64,000 nt of DNA from Candidula unifasciata (GCA_905116865.2 CAJHNH020004668.1:226877-290876), one strand, 5' to 3'; numbered from the stretch's first letter, positions 43,001-55,490 are shown. Made by a program: numbers and translations. Notes: a model not told the origin generated them from the letters alone.

Positions 43001-44300
43001 TGCTCAAGAAGATTTGTAAATTTTGGTCCGACTACACTCACGGACTAAAAATCTGGCCAGTGGTGTGATCAGAAGTTGATAAAAGGGCTTGTCTAGCCAG
43101 ACAGGGCCTCTTTTGAGCTCTCCGACCTCGTTAGCCACGTATCGCCGTAACACAGTCGTTCATGACTTGTTAACGCAACATGGCATCCAGGCTGGTGAGT
43201 TGGAAAGTCTTGGAGTGGCTACTTCACGGTTTCGGCACTACTCATTGGTTAGTTTCGGTGCTAGATATAGATTTCCATCTGTAATTAGACCACGTTTTAG
43301 ACCTAGATAGTAGTGTGTATCCTCGCTCGGAGATAGTTCGATTGCAGGTCGCTGGAGGAGATTTACTGATCTAGTGGTATGTTGAAGCTTAGTTCGCATG
43401 TTAATATGTTTCGATTTTTGCCATGACTGATGTAATTTTTCTGAACGTATGCGTTCATTATCCTATTTCCTATTTAAGTGAGTACGTAGCACATGGTCAG
43501 GTGGAACACGCCTATAGTTGTTAATGTAGTGTTATTTGTGAACCACGGGAGTTTTGTCTTCATGAAAATAAACAGGTGTTGAATGTGATTATTATATTCA
43601 TTTGTTTGATTTAAGAATTAACTTGTAGTTAGTGCACGTGGTCTTACTAAGCCTTGCCTATGTATTAATACGTAGTTGTAGTCAGTTGTAGTTGTGCAAT
43701 ACAATTATTCGCTTATCCTTTGCTTGGGGTTTTATGCTTTTTTTTCATGGCCCCTGCACAAAAAGAACCCTTGTCTTTTCTATACTTTTCTGTTTTTGCT
43801 GTTCAAAGGGGAAATACTACTTTTTTGTGTCCTTGCTACAGTTTTCTTTCCTGATCTCTCCACTTCTTGTGTTTTTTCTGTTTCCTTCTTCCCGCTAGCA
43901 CGCTTCCTTGGCCGGTAGCTACACAGACTTGTTGGCAGGAGCTCTTTGTTTTCAAAAACATGAACGAAAGGAAAAAATAGGTGTGTACACCACAAGTGAT
44001 TTGCTGTCGGTTCTTGTGACTGTTATTTGTTATTGACTTCTTACCCTTTGTTTTCGTTCTTTTATCGTATCTATTATGGTTGTTGTGAAACTTTGTTTTT
44101 CTATTGTGGCTTTGTCCTCAATTGGTTGTTTGTTTGTTGGTGTTCCTTTGTTGTCTTCTGTGGACCCCTCGCTTTCTGTTGATGTGGCTTTGTTTTCTGT
44201 AATTTTTTTTTTTTTTTGGCTACTGTTCCAGCTATGATACATATATCAACATGTCCTATGTGTGTGCGCGCGCATTTGCCCCAAGAAATCGACAGTCATT
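43001..44300. other. Intergenic, no gene seen
   Basis: Short frames only. Several AT-rich stretches. Nothing recognised. Confidence 0.4.
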
Positions 44301-44309
44301 TTACCTCAT

Positions 44310-44490
44310 AGTCATCATCATCATGTAGCAGGTCCTTTGCAGAACCGCGCTCTCATCACGGTCTGCCTGAAAGAGACACTGTCTCTCGCCAGCTCTCCCG
44401 CCTCGTAAACTCGTGTACATATTTAAGGAATCACTTATATTATGTGCCCATCTTCGTGCTGGTCTGCCCCGCCCTCCTTCTTGGTGCCAG
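44310..44490 (-). repeat. LINE 3' end
   Basis: Minus strand reads EAGELARDSVSFRQTVMRAR then TTCTGCAAAGGACCTGCTAC and an ATGATGATGATG tail, the same ending as the element at 61330-61925. Confidence 0.8.
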
Positions 44491-44499
44491 TAAAGAGTA

Positions 44500-45199
44500 T
44501 CTTATCTGATTATAAATTCTATTCGCAGGCGTTTAGCATCATATGTCCCGAACGCTACTGTTAATAATGTTCTGGGGCAAAGCCTTGTTTTATTGTGCAG
44601 TACTAAAAACAATAATAATAACATGTGTTATAATTATTATTATTATTGTTCAATAAGGCATGGCTAAACCCAGGTTGGCTTCCCACAAGTAAACAATTAC
44701 TGGAGCCTCAAAGGGTAACTAAGCTTTGCTTAATTCCGTAAAATAATAATATTAATTATCATTTTCCTAACTATTAAGTTTATTGTTAGCTGAAGGGCTA
44801 AAAGTGCTTAAGTTAAAGTGCTTAAGTACCTAAAAAAAAAAAACTAGGGTAGGGGGGCACTGAAGAGACCTGACTCACCAGGAACTGTTCGAAACAAGTT
44901 GTCCAGCTAAAAAAAAAGGTTACTTCGACATTTAAACATTTTTAAACAGACATTATTTTTGCAGCCCCAGCAAATACTATTGTTCTACACAAAAGATAAT
45001 AGAATAAAACGAGTTCATTAAAGGCTAGTCAACAAGAACAGGACGTACTTACCGCCAACACAACGTAGACACTGGATAGATACAAGGGCATGAGGGAATC
45101 TGAGCTTATATGTATACAGTCGGCGAGGCCGGCCGGCTTACAGATAGTACATCGGTCACGTGGGAGATTCATTTTCAGCAGTGATTCTCATGTGAATAT
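44500..45199. other. Intergenic, no gene seen
   Basis: AT-rich with a short (TTA)n near 44640. Nothing recognised. Confidence 0.4.
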
Positions 45200-45454
45200 T
45201 GTGTAATTACTAATACTACTACTATGCTGCTGCTGCTACTACTGCTGCTGCTGCTACTACTACTGTTGTTGCTGCTGCTGCTACTACTACTACTACTACT
45301 ACTACTGCTGCTGTTGCTACTGCTACACTGTACCACTTCTATCATCTCTACTAATACCACCACCTCCACTACTACCATGGCTATATACCGCCGCTAATAC
45401 TATTAACCTTGGTAAAAGCTGCTACTTCTATAACTTCTATAACCCCCACTACTA

Positions 45455-45504
<50 letters not shown>

Positions 45505-45625
45505 GCTGCTGCTACTACTACTAGTACTACTACTATTACTACTACTGCTGCTACCACTTCTATGACATTACTACTACTGCTGCCGCAAATGTACTACTAT
45601 AAAATTATAATCACTATTACTGCTG
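45200..45625. repeat. CTG/CTA trinucleotide tract
   Basis: Two imperfect runs (about 45200-45340 and 45440-45625) of CTG, CTA and ACT triplets; the frames code for Ala, Thr or Ser strings. Confidence 0.92.
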
Positions 45626-46590
45626 CTGATGATGGGGATGCAGCTGCTATGTAATACATAAGGAGCTGTTGTTTTAACGGTTCCATTACTATCCCATCGA
45701 CTTCCACCAATATGCTTCTAGCCAGCTGACCGCTGACGCTCTTAAAAGTTATTTTATTCTAACTAGGTACTGCCGATGCAAATTCCCCCTTTTCTGGATT
45801 TGGAGTCCAATGTCCGTCGCTCAGCTACTGAACTGAATTGGTGTTGCGACTCTAGATTTCACATGGAATGGTTTTTTGTTTTCCCCCTCCCCCACTTGTA
45901 CCTGCGGCGCGTTATTGACTGTATTAAACAGACAATACTTTTGCCGGTGCTGTGATTGAAAGTTTGTGGGCTATAAGTGAGCTGCAATTCTGGTGTGGGA
46001 AAGTTAGTGTTGGCACATCTGACAACTATTTTATAATTTTTAATTGTTACGTGTACTTTCTTCATGTTGCTGCTACTGACACGTTTTTCCCTCTCTCAAA
46101 CAGGATAGTGATGGACAGTGTGTGATCTCAACAGGTGCAGGTATAAAGCGGCGATGGGGCGACCTGTCTGCAGTTGTCTTGGAGAATTAACTGACTAACT
46201 AATTACTATCCTATCTAAACCACCATGGCGGGTTCTGTGGCCAACATATATTGTTTATTGTTTTTTCCATATCAGATCCCCAAGACTGCGTTGTCTTTCC
46301 CTTCTTCTGTCTATTGTCTTTCTCTTCGTAAGACGACGCAGGCACGACTAATACTCGGTTTCCGGGATAGTTGTGTGCGCTTATTAGCTTGATGTACGGC
46401 GATATTGTTGAGTTTCAGCACTTTGTTAACTCCATCTACCTATGTTCGTCTTGTCATACCTCTACACTTTGATTCCATCTCTTCATGGTTCATAATTTCT
46501 TTTTTTCCAAATTCAGAATGAAATCGCCGGGGAACCCTTGTATTGACTGGCTCCTATATATGCAGATGAAAAAAGGGTAGAAATAGGGAT
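45626..46590. other. Intergenic; weak tRNA-like remnant
   Basis: On the minus strand near 45790-45850, TAGCTGAGCGACGG and ACTCCAAATCC resemble A and B boxes of a tRNA-derived repeat. Otherwise nothing. Confidence 0.3.
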
Positions 46591-46594
46591 TCAT

Positions 46595-46720
46595 CAACAC
46601 CATGTAGCAGGTCCTTTGCAGAACGTCGCTCTCATCAAAGTCTATCAGCAAGTGCTCACATACGTCATGCGCCTATCTTCGGTCGGACCTGCCGCTCTTT
46701 CCTGGCACCATACCTTCTGT
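46595..46720 (-). repeat. LINE 3' end, short copy
   Basis: Complement of CATGTAGCAGGTCCTTTGCA and GAACGTCGCTCTCATCAAAG; same 3' end family as 44310 and 61330. Confidence 0.75.
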
Positions 46721-46814
46721 TATTATTAGTCCCAATCTATCGTGGCGCTCGATTTGGCCAAATTAGTTTACTTTCTGAGACGCGTTGATGTTTACTAGCT
46801 AATCTTCTTTGACA

Positions 46815-46965
46815 TTCAGAAGAAGGATCCACTTATTTGGCCAAAGCATTGCAGCTTGCGAGACAAGATTCAGAATGATGTTCAGAAGAAGGATCCACTT
46901 ATTTGGCCAAAGTATTGCAGCTTGCGAGACAAGATTCAGAATGATGTTCAGAAGAAAGATGCACT
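46815..46965. repeat. 65-bp direct duplication
   Basis: Two near-identical tandem copies beginning TTCAGAAGAAGGATCCACTT. Confidence 0.9.
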
Positions 46966-48187
46966 AGAAAACATATCAGTCTAAAGTTTTGGTTATCATT
47001 TGACTCTGTCACGTTATCCTTAACGGCTGCAGTTATTATGTACGTGTTCTGTATTAACATACATTTCTTACCAGCACCAGTATGGTGAAACCTCTACATG
47101 TGTGCCAGTTATCTCCTCTTTGGAGAATGAACTGGGATTTGCCCTGTTGATTTGCCGTCGACAATGAGATTCTTGGAATATCACAGGTTGTCAAACCCTT
47201 GTTTGCAGTCCGGGGGTGGGGGAGGGGGGGGGGCTGGAACAGCCGCAGCATGATTTGCATTGTCAGAAGACATCCAGATAGTGTCAGTATCCACTTGGCA
47301 TGGTCAGTGTTAGATATGATTATGTGATTGTACAACAGAGAGATGTATTCTGTAATCGAGGTTTAATATTTAACCGCATTACTATGAGATAGTGCGGTCT
47401 ATTTTAGTATTCAAATGATAACCCAAGATACTTTTTAGAGATCAATAGAAATAGGGTTGTCAGAGATAGACAGAGAGAGAGAGAAAGGAAGAGGAAGTGA
47501 CAGACCGGCGGACAGACAGACATAAAAAGAGTTAGGCAAAGAGAGAGCGAAAGAGTCGGAGAGACACACATAGAGAGGGGGGAAGAGACATGCAGAGAGA
47601 GACATCGGACCAAACGAAAAATATAAATAGTCAGCTACACATTTTTACAGTCACAAACTACAAGTGAATGTTGCGGCTTAAAAGCATTCAGCAGCACCTG
47701 ACAATTACAGTTAAAATCAAGAATAGACATAATATCTGTACCGAAGTCTCTTCAAGAAAAACTCACATGTCTGCCTTGTCAAGGCAAGCTTTGAGACACA
47801 CGCGAATACAGGAAATGACTACTAGCCAGAAAGCGACATAGAAGGCAAGGGCCGTAACTAAAAACAAAATCACATAAAACTGTTTTGGAAGTTAGGTTCT
47901 TAAGGCGTGTAGACTCTGTAGATGATAAGGCGGTTCCCATGAGACTTAGGGACTCTCTCATTGGAGTGACTAGACCTAATTGTCAGCGAGAACGAACGAA
48001 CAACTGTTTATTTTCAAAGGGTTGAGAGAATGACATCTAGTGTATTTATGTGTCTTTGTATGTGAGAAACGGGGTGGTGGGGAGGAAAAGGAGGGGGGAG
48101 GGGGGAGGGGGGAGGGGGTGGGGGGAGGGAAGATACAGGGAAAGAAAGAAAGCGCGCTATATTAATTATACTGGTATTATTGTTTGT
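46966..48187. other. Intergenic with G-rich tracts
   Basis: G runs near 47213-47232 and a GGGGGGAGGGGGGAGG tract at 48085-48130 that could form G-quadruplexes. A GAGA-rich stretch lies at 47465-47610. No gene seen. Confidence 0.45.
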
Positions 48188-48655
48188 TAGAAGATACTTG
48201 CTTGTTTGTCACTAGATACTTGTTTGTCACTAGATACTTGTTTGTCAAAAGATACTTGTTTGTCACTAGATACTTGTTTTTACTAGATACTTGTTTGTCA
48301 AAAGATACTTGTTTGTCACTAGATACTTGTTTGTCACTAGATACTTGTTTGTCACTAGATACTTGTTTGTCACTAGATACTTGTTTGTCACTAGATACTT
48401 GTTTGTCAAAAGATACTTGTTTGTCACTAGATACTTGTTTGTCACTAGATACTTGTTTGTCAGAAGATTCTTGTTTGTCACTAGATACTTGTTTGTCACT
48501 AGATACTTGTTTGTCACTAGATACTTGTTTGTCAGAAGATTCTTGTTTGTCACTAGATACTTGTTTGTCACTAGATACTTGTTTGTCAGAAGATTCTTGT
48601 TTGTCACTAGATACTTGTTTGTCAGAAGATTCTTGTTTGTCACTAGATACTTGTT
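48188..48655. repeat. 18-bp minisatellite with three unit types
   Basis: About 26 units of TTGTTTGTCACTAGATAC and the variants with CAAAAGATAC and CAGAAGATTC. All three + frames stay open because the unit is a multiple of three. No start or splice context suggests a gene. Confidence 0.95.
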
Positions 48656-49199
48656 TGCTCTTTCAGAAACTTTATTTATTTTACACCAATCCCATTAATT
48701 TATCTGTTCGCTTAACACCATTTTGATCACATTTCTTACTTCCTTCTTCTTATCATCATTATTATCATCATTATTAATATTTTTTTTGTGTTCTCGACCT
48801 CCTCCTCTTCCTTCTCTTCTTCTCGTTTCTTTTTTTTTATTCTATCCACGTTTTGACACTTCCGGGGAGCATTGTAGCGTGTTCTTTTTTTTTTTTTTAA
48901 ATATTTTTAAAAACTGTTTGCATCTCATAACTGCAGACAGTTTTTGGCAAAATATGTTTAGTAAATCTTCCATCTATGTCTGCCCCAGTATCTAAAACCA
49001 GTGAAGAAATCATTTCCCCCAGCCTAGGGCTAACTCCAGCCTGTCCATATTTGCTCGCTGGAATCATTAGCTGATCAAGTCCTAACATTGTTGCCCGCAA
49101 ATATGAAGTTCCAGTACTTAATGAATCGTGGTCCACCCCAAAGTCGTGAGAATAGGAAGTGGATGCCCACGTCTGCCCTCCCTCCCTTTGCTGATTAAA
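48656..49199. other. Intergenic, no gene seen
   Basis: T-rich, with 12-14 bp T runs near 48830 and 48890. Nothing recognised. Confidence 0.4.
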
Positions 49200-49430
49200 G
49201 TTGGTTGTGTCCCTTTACACGACGTTGCAGAACCAACCCCATAATTTGTTGGCTGTTGTGGTTTTTCTGTGCAACTTTTACGTCCAGTAGTTTGCCATTG
49301 TTGAACGGTCAGCTCTTGGTACCACCGTTAAAATCAACGCAAGACAAATTCTCTGTAGCTGGTATCGAACCCGGCATCCCAGCATTACGAAGTGCATCCT
49401 AAGCCACAGACGCCGACTCCTTTGCTAGTA
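49200..49430 (+). repeat. Dispersed repeat (TTTGCCATTGTT family)
   Basis: Copy of 39700-39985: GTTGCAGAACCAACCCCAT, TAGTTTGCCATTG, GCTGGTATCGAACCCGGCA and TAAGCCACAGACGCCGAC. Confidence 0.6.
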
Positions 49431-49624
49431 CAGGGGAAAAAGAAGCTGTTGCATTGTAACTTCTAAACGCTCACCACTGGCCCGAATGTCTTCAGATGCA
49501 ATCCGCATCGCCTTGTTTTTAGAAACTGATCTTTCAGAAAACAAAACAAAAATCTCCTTTGGCCCTAACCTAATATGGGTGTCATGTGTGAAGATAGGAC
49601 CCCTTTTCTACGTCTTCAGGCGTA

Positions 49625-49870
49625 TCGTGCATATAGTGCTAGACCAATATTTTATGGACTGGTTAGATCATTTGGTCAATACCACGCCGGCTGCCTTCAC
49701 TTCCCAGGACTTTACCTAGCATCCATTAAGTCTAGGTCGACTTGGAAGCAAAGTCATTTTAATAAAACAAAATCCTGGTCTATCAGCTACGTCACAGCGG
49801 TTCCCATCTGGGAAATGGGAGAGAAAGTAAAGGCGGCCGGCGTGGTGTTGACCACATAACACGTTGAGTG
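49625..49870 (-). repeat. tRNA-derived SINE (family B), truncated, with inverted partner
   Basis: 49635-49770 is a minus-strand 3' piece (complement of TAGGTCGACTTGGAAGCAAA). 49825-49885 carries the family tail in plus orientation (GGCGGCCGGCGTGGTGTTGA). Two copies or a rearranged one. Confidence 0.55.
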
Positions 49871-50104
49871 CCGATTTGGTCTATACAATATATGAGTATA
49901 GAATCGTGTGCCCGATGAGCTACAAGCTAAACACAAAAGTCCTTAACTTGTGTGTCAGAAGATGCCTCAAATGAAAAGTGTTTGTAAAACTGATGAGTTG
50001 GGGAAGCTGTGTGCGGGCAGGGAAGGCGGTGAGGGCCGCCCCGGAAGTCAATATGACAAAATAGCAAAAGGAAGTGTTTTTAAAACATAAATAAAAATCT
50101 ATAT

Positions 50105-50240
50105 CTGTGGATTGGGGGGAGTGGGGGAGGGGGGGGGGGGGCGCGAGCGCTGACAAAACAGCAAGTAAAATAATTGTGTCAAAATAAAATAAAAATATGG
50201 TGGAAAATTGGGCGGGGAAGGGGGGAGGGGGGGGGGTCCG
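50105..50240. repeat. G-rich tracts
   Basis: Runs of 10 or more G at about 50130 and 50228 with AT-rich sequence between. Confidence 0.7.
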
Positions 50241-50423
50241 CACCAGTTTGCCCCTGCTACACCAGTGCTTTAAAGGTCATCAGATTAATGAAAAATTAAG
50301 CAGAAGCAACAGAGATGTGGTTTTTATAAAATAATTATGAGAGCACCGTGGATAGATGAAAATAGTAATGAACATAACATGACAGGAATGTACGTATGAA
50401 GAGAGTTCTTTACCCACATCAAA

Positions 50424-50645
50424 GCCAGCTCTCTAGCGGAATTGGCTAAACCGGATTTCGCGGAGACCGGGTGACGTACTCCTTGTGGTCCGGGTTCAAT
50501 CCCGGGGGTAGGCAGGAAAGCCACATTTTCTCCCAGATTTAAGGTATTTACAATGGAATCAAGGCCGAAAGGTTGCGATATCCATAATACCGAGCCTAAG
50601 GGTTAACAACTCATGGCTTCTGGATACTAAAACAAACAAAAACAA
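50424..50645 (+). mobile_element. tRNA-derived SINE (family C), full length
   Basis: About 222 bp with perfect 12-bp target duplications ACCCACATCAAA (50412-50423 and 50646-50657). Pol III boxes: A-like TAGCGGAATTGG and B GGGTTCAATCCC. The body has ATGGAATCAAGGCCGAAAGG and an A-rich AAACAAACAAAAAC tail. Relatives at 54801-55021 and 63923-64000. Confidence 0.93.
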
Positions 50646-51029
50646 ACCCACATCAAAAGACAATCGAAATTCTTTGACAAGTCAAGAGAAAAGGGAAAAC
50701 TGAAGTTACTCTTTAGCATGCGAGCAGCAGGAGAGGAAATGAGAGGGAGAATAAGAGGGAAGATTTAGAGTTTGGTATCATGCCAGGAATAGCCGTGTGA
50801 AGAGAACGCATTATTTGGATTCCATAGTGAGAAATTATAAATTAAACATCCTAACCTGCACAGTCTGTGGCGACAGCACTAGCCATTGTGCCCTAAATCC
50901 TCACGAGTCCTTGTCTACATCGCCATAAAATATGATACCTACAGACGGTAGTGACAGTGAGCAATTATAAAATAGATAATTAAAAGACATTTATCACGCT
51001 AATGGCGCATCGGATACATGGTCTTCACT

Positions 51030-51290
51030 TCATATTTTTCTAGACCAATTATTATTCAATGGTGTGTGTGGTCAGCGTCACACCTCCCGCCTTTACTTTC
51101 CCATGACATTTTTTGTTACCTATTTTAGGCTGGGGCGATCTGGGACCCATTAACTATAAAAAGAAAAACAAAAAAAAAAAACAACCTTACTTAATGCAGA
51201 TTCGAACTTTAGCAAAGACAGGTAGACTTCAAACCACTGCCATTGGGACCAACACATGGAGGCTAAGGTACCTTTACCAACTACACCCCC
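51030..51290 (-). repeat. tRNA-derived SINE (family B) copy
   Basis: Complement of GTGTGGTCAGCGTCACACC and GGCTGGGGCGATCTGGGACC; degenerate head. An A-rich run interrupts it at 51160-51182. Confidence 0.6.
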
Positions 51291-52455
51291 GCCCCTCATA
51301 GTTATAGGACAACACGTAGCGCCCCTCACCCCCCACCACCAATAATTGTAAATAGAAAACTTGTCCCAACCCTATCCCAAAATCTGTAGACACTCTCTTC
51401 TGAAATATTTGTTTTTCACATTTCAATTTGAAAACTATTTTGTTTATTTGTCGTTTAGCACATAAAAAAAAACTCATAATAATCCTCTTCATTATTAATA
51501 TAATTATTATTGCCCACTTAAACCAGACTTAAGAATCTTGAAGCCAGCCACCTCGGAAATTATAAGATATTGAAGCGAATAACACCCCCCCCCCCCCCCC
51601 TGTTTTTTTCACTTGCCCCAAAATTATTTCTTAGTTGCGGTGCTTTAGGCCACAGCTTTGCTCACCAAACTGATAACTAATGAAACATTTAATCTATACA
51701 TTCATTGTTATAAATATAACACAATCTAGCGTTGGTAGGCAAATTACCGAATCTCAGATAAAGTTTGACAATGACCTAGTGACGCCTGCGTCACGCGACA
51801 AGCAGACGATGACAGTGATGCCTCACTGCCTTACATGGATACAGCAACCAGGTCAGAGATTGTTAGCCCCTTTTCGTTGGGTGAGTCATGTAGAATGTTA
51901 GAATCTACGTGCTGATTGGAGTGTCATCATCATTATCTATATTCCTAGTGTGGGTCAGTGTTGCCACTTTTCTTTGACAAAAACATCCAAAACGGAGTCA
52001 AACAATATCTAGAAATATATAAATTTGGGTGGAAAACATCTTAAAAACATCCAAATAGAAAGAGTCACAAATTACATAGCAATTGATATGTCTTATCCTA
52101 TAGAATCATGTCCTCATATTTACTGAAGTCTGCCTTACAAGATCCACAGGATAAACTTAGCTTGGATGATGAAGTTGAAGGTTCAGATCCAAAATGACTC
52201 TGGTAAGCGTTAGCTGTTCTAATTTCTTTTAATAATCATGGAGCTGATAAGTGGAACAGCCTTTTCCTGCTCTTATCAGGCTGAATTGTATTGTCAAGAT
52301 AGCATTTAAAAGGTCAATTTCATCCTGTTTCCTGATTTGATCAATTCACTCCAAATGAAAAACTTCTAGAAAACATCTGCCATCTAAATATCAAAAACGC
52401 TATCTAATTGCAAGAGAAAACATATAAATCTGGATGTAAAACATCCAAAGTGGCA
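51291..52455. other. Intergenic, no gene seen
   Basis: Contains an 18-bp C run at 51584-51600. The frame at 51680-51901 has no recognised domain. Confidence 0.4.
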
Positions 52456-52457
52456 AC

Positions 52458-52655
52458 ATTGGTGTGGGTTCCGCGGCTCCTTTGTGGGGGAGGGAGGAAG
52501 GAAGTTCCAGATGTGCATTCAAATAAGCCAGATCTGTAAAAATGGATGTACACACAAACCTCCCGTTATGCAAAATAGACAGAAGTGAACGAACAACTAG
52601 AACTTTTCAAAGGAGTTAACAGTCAATAAAATCTAAGAAGAAGAAGACTGACAGT
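52458..52655 (+). repeat. Repeat family R3 copy
   Basis: GGTGTGGGTTCCGCGGCTCC, AAATAAGCCAGATCTGTAAA and GGAGTTAACAGTC with an AAGAAGAAGAAG tail. Confidence 0.65.
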
Positions 52656-53084
52656 CGTTAAAGTCAGTGTTAGTCTAACACAACCTGAGTTTGCATCAGT
52701 TTTACAGATTTGGTTTATTTATACAGACTGTTGGTTCCACGCCTCACCTAACACGGTATGCTCATTTGGGGTCAGTGGGCCTATTTCACCCCTCCCCCCT
52801 CCATTCCCACCATCATTTCCCAAAGCCCACAATCGGGCACAGGCAACAAACGTGTGGAACAACGTTTATTTTTAACCAGGGGAAACAGTTATTTCTTACT
52901 GCCTGTATTGTATGTGCCACTTTTCCGGTTGTGTAGCAGACAGTTAAACAGTGGGGAAAGTAAACGGGTGGAGGGGGAAAGGGGCGGGTAGAAAAGGGCG
53001 GGGGGTAAAGCTGAGGATTTAGGGACGCGTGGATATTACCTCATCACAAACTAGCAGAAGATTTTTTTTTTTGGCCCGCGACAA

Positions 53085-53190
53085 AAAATAGCCACTACCA
53101 CCACCGTACCAAGGATTTGAACCGGAGTCTCGTGAATGAAGTCTAGTTTTCTAACCGCTGTGCCAGCAGCCGTCTCAGCCCTGGTATACA
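53085..53190 (-). repeat. tRNA-like SINE head
   Basis: On the minus strand, A box TGGCACAGCGGTTAG and B box CCGGTTCAAATCC at normal spacing. The lack of paired acceptor ends argues for a SINE or pseudo-tRNA. Confidence 0.5.
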
Positions 53191-53589
53191 GAATGTAAGC
53201 AGATCCACAAGTATTATTCCGCCTCTCGCGAAACAATCAGCGCCCAAGCCTTTCAAACACTTTGTGACATCCTGAACAACAAAAAGCCACAGAAGCACAA
53301 CTTTCCAACATCATACATGAAAAGCGACATAGAACCGAAGTTCATACCTCTTTTTTTCCCCCCAGTTACTAAATGCGAATCTCACTGGCGACGCAGAAAA
53401 TATAAAAGTATGACTAGAACATTCTCAGCGCTTTATGATTAGATAAAGACACGACCATTGTACAGCACTGGAAACTATTCAACAGTCCTTTCAGGCTAAT
53501 GGACTCTTTCTATTGGACCCAGTGCTCAATGGAGGAAAATGAAAATCAACATTATATGTGTGTTTACCTATGGGATATGATTCATTCTG

Positions 53590-53965
53590 TATTGTGTTGG
53601 GGGCTGCCTAGTCTCGAAACATGCTGTCTAACTCGAGATCTAGAGGTTTCGGGTTCAATCCCCGGGAAGGTGCTGGGATTTTTTTCACGTGGACTTGGAC
53701 TTCTGATAATTCTCCTTGCTCTCTAGGTAGTGAGATCGGACGCCCGTGTGCATTGTTGCACAAGTATAAAATCCATTGGCAGTTGGAAATCGAAAAGAGT
53801 AGCCTAACTGCACTGCCCGGGCAACATTTAGAGTAAAAAATCTACCCAAAGTATTTCAGGATCCTCGCCGGTGCTTCGGACTCAGACTTGTGTTAGAAGA
53901 AGAATGGAGCACTTATGGCTCACTACCCTTGTGTCAGATGTTGATCGGTTGTTCAAACTTCCAAC
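53590..53965 (+). repeat. tRNA-like SINE (family A) copy
   Basis: B box GGGTTCAATCCCC, CACGTGGACTTGGACTTCT, GAAATCGAAAAGAGTAGCC, ATCTACCCAAAGTATTTCAG. Same arrangement as 23720-24090. ATTCATTCTGTA-type flanks near 53580 and 54110 belong to a local duplication. Confidence 0.8.
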
Positions 53966-54194
53966 TTCATTAGAAAAGGACACGACCATTGTACAGCCCT
54001 GGGTTCAGCAGTTCTTTTACGCTGATGAAGTCTTTCTGTTCGAGCCAGTGCTCAGCGAAGGATTTGCTCTGTGAAAATCAACATTAAATGTGTGTTTACC
54101 TATGGGATATGATTCATTCTGTAATGTGTTGACAGCAGATCTTTTTTACTAGGGGAAAAAAAACACCACAAAATTTTCTCAGCGCTGACCACAA

Positions 54195-54800
54195 AGCGTG
54201 TAAAAATAGTTGCCGGTACTCAAACAAAGCTTGTAAAATAAGTTGCCCGTACTCAAACAAAGCTTGTAAAAAAAGTTGTCCGTACTCAAACAAAGCTTGT
54301 AAAATAAGTTGCCCGTACTCAAACAAAGCTTGTAAAATAAGTTGCCCGAATTCAAAAAAATCTTGTAAAACAAGTTGCCGGTACTCAAACCAAGCTTGTA
54401 AAATAAGTTGCCCGTACTCAAACAAAGCTTGTAAAATAAGTTGCCCGAATTCAAAAAAATCTTGTAAAACAAGTTGCCGGTACTCAAACAAAGCTTGTAA
54501 AATATGTTGCCCGTACTCAAAAAAAAAAAGCTTGTAAAATAAGTTGCCGGTACTCAAACAAAGCTTTTAAAATAAGTTGCCCGTACTCAAACAAAGCTTG
54601 TAAAAAAAGCTGCCCGTACTCAAAAAAAAAGTTTGTAAAACAAGTTGCCGGTACTCAAACAAAGCTTGTAAAATAAGTTGCCCGTGCTTAAAAAAAGCTT
54701 GTAAAATAAGTTGCCCGTACTCAAACAAAGCTTGTAAAATAAGTTGCCCGTACTGAAACAAAGCTTGTAAAATAAGTTGCCCGTACTCAAACAAAGCTTG
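54195..54800. repeat. 33-bp minisatellite, left part
   Basis: Units of AAAGCTTGTAAAATAAGTTG followed by CCCGTACTCAAAC. The minus strand reads ALFEYGQLILQ repeated, since the unit is eleven codons. Variable A runs break the frame. Confidence 0.93.
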
Positions 54801-55021
54801 GTTGTTTGTTTTAGTATCCAGAAGCCGTGAGTTGTTAACCCTTAGGCTCGGTATTATGGATATCGCAACCTTTCGGCCTTGATTCCATTGTAAATACCGT
54901 AAATCTGGGAGAAAATGTCGCTTTCCTGCCTACCCCCCGGATTGAACCCGGACCACAAGGAGTTCGTCACCCGGTCTCCGCGCAATCCGGTTTAGCCAAC
55001 CACGCTAGAGAGCCGGGCAAG
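54801..55021 (-). mobile_element. SINE family C inserted in the 33-bp array
   Basis: Minus-strand copy of the 50424 element (B box GGGTTCAATCC, A-like TAGCGTGGTTGG), flanked by a 9-bp duplication CAAAGCTTG (54792-54800 and 55022-55030) drawn from the repeat unit. Confidence 0.9.
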
Positions 55022-55490
55022 CAAAGCTTGTAAAATAAGTTGCCCGTACTCAAAAAAAATTATAAAACAAGTTGCCGGTACTCAAACAAAGCTTGTAAAA
55101 TAAGTTGCCCGTACTCAAACAAAGCTTGTAAAATAAGTTGCCCGTACTCAAACAAAGCTTGTAAAATAAGTTGCCAGTACTAAAAAAAATGCTTGTAAAA
55201 TAAGTTGCCCGCACTCAAAAAAAAAACTTGTAAAACAAGTTGCCGGTACTCAAAAAAAGCTTTTAAAATAAGTTGCCCGTACTCAAACAAAGCTTGTAAA
55301 AAAAAGCTGCCCGTACTCCAAAAAAAGTTTGAAAAACAAGTTGCCGGTACTCAAACAAAGCTTGTAAAATAAGTTGCCCGTGCTCAAAAAAAGCTTGTAA
55401 AATAAGTTGCCGGTACTCAAATAAAGCTTGTAAAACAAGTTGCCGGTACTCAAACAAAGCTTGTGAAAAAAAGTTGCAAGTACTCACGCG
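55022..55490. repeat. 33-bp minisatellite, right part
   Basis: Continuation of the array after the SINE, more diverged at its end. Confidence 0.92.

Noticed and set aside
47404..47613. Ser/Leu-rich minus-strand frame
   Set aside because: Produced by a GAGA-rich stretch. No signal or domain.
48184..48726. CRISPR-like regular array
   Set aside because: Units of 18 bp are contiguous with no variable spacers, and the genome is eukaryotic. It is a minisatellite.
54114..54557. Repeat protein with ALFEYGQLILQ units
   Set aside because: The 33-bp unit keeps frame by arithmetic, but A-run length changes break it and no exon structure is visible.
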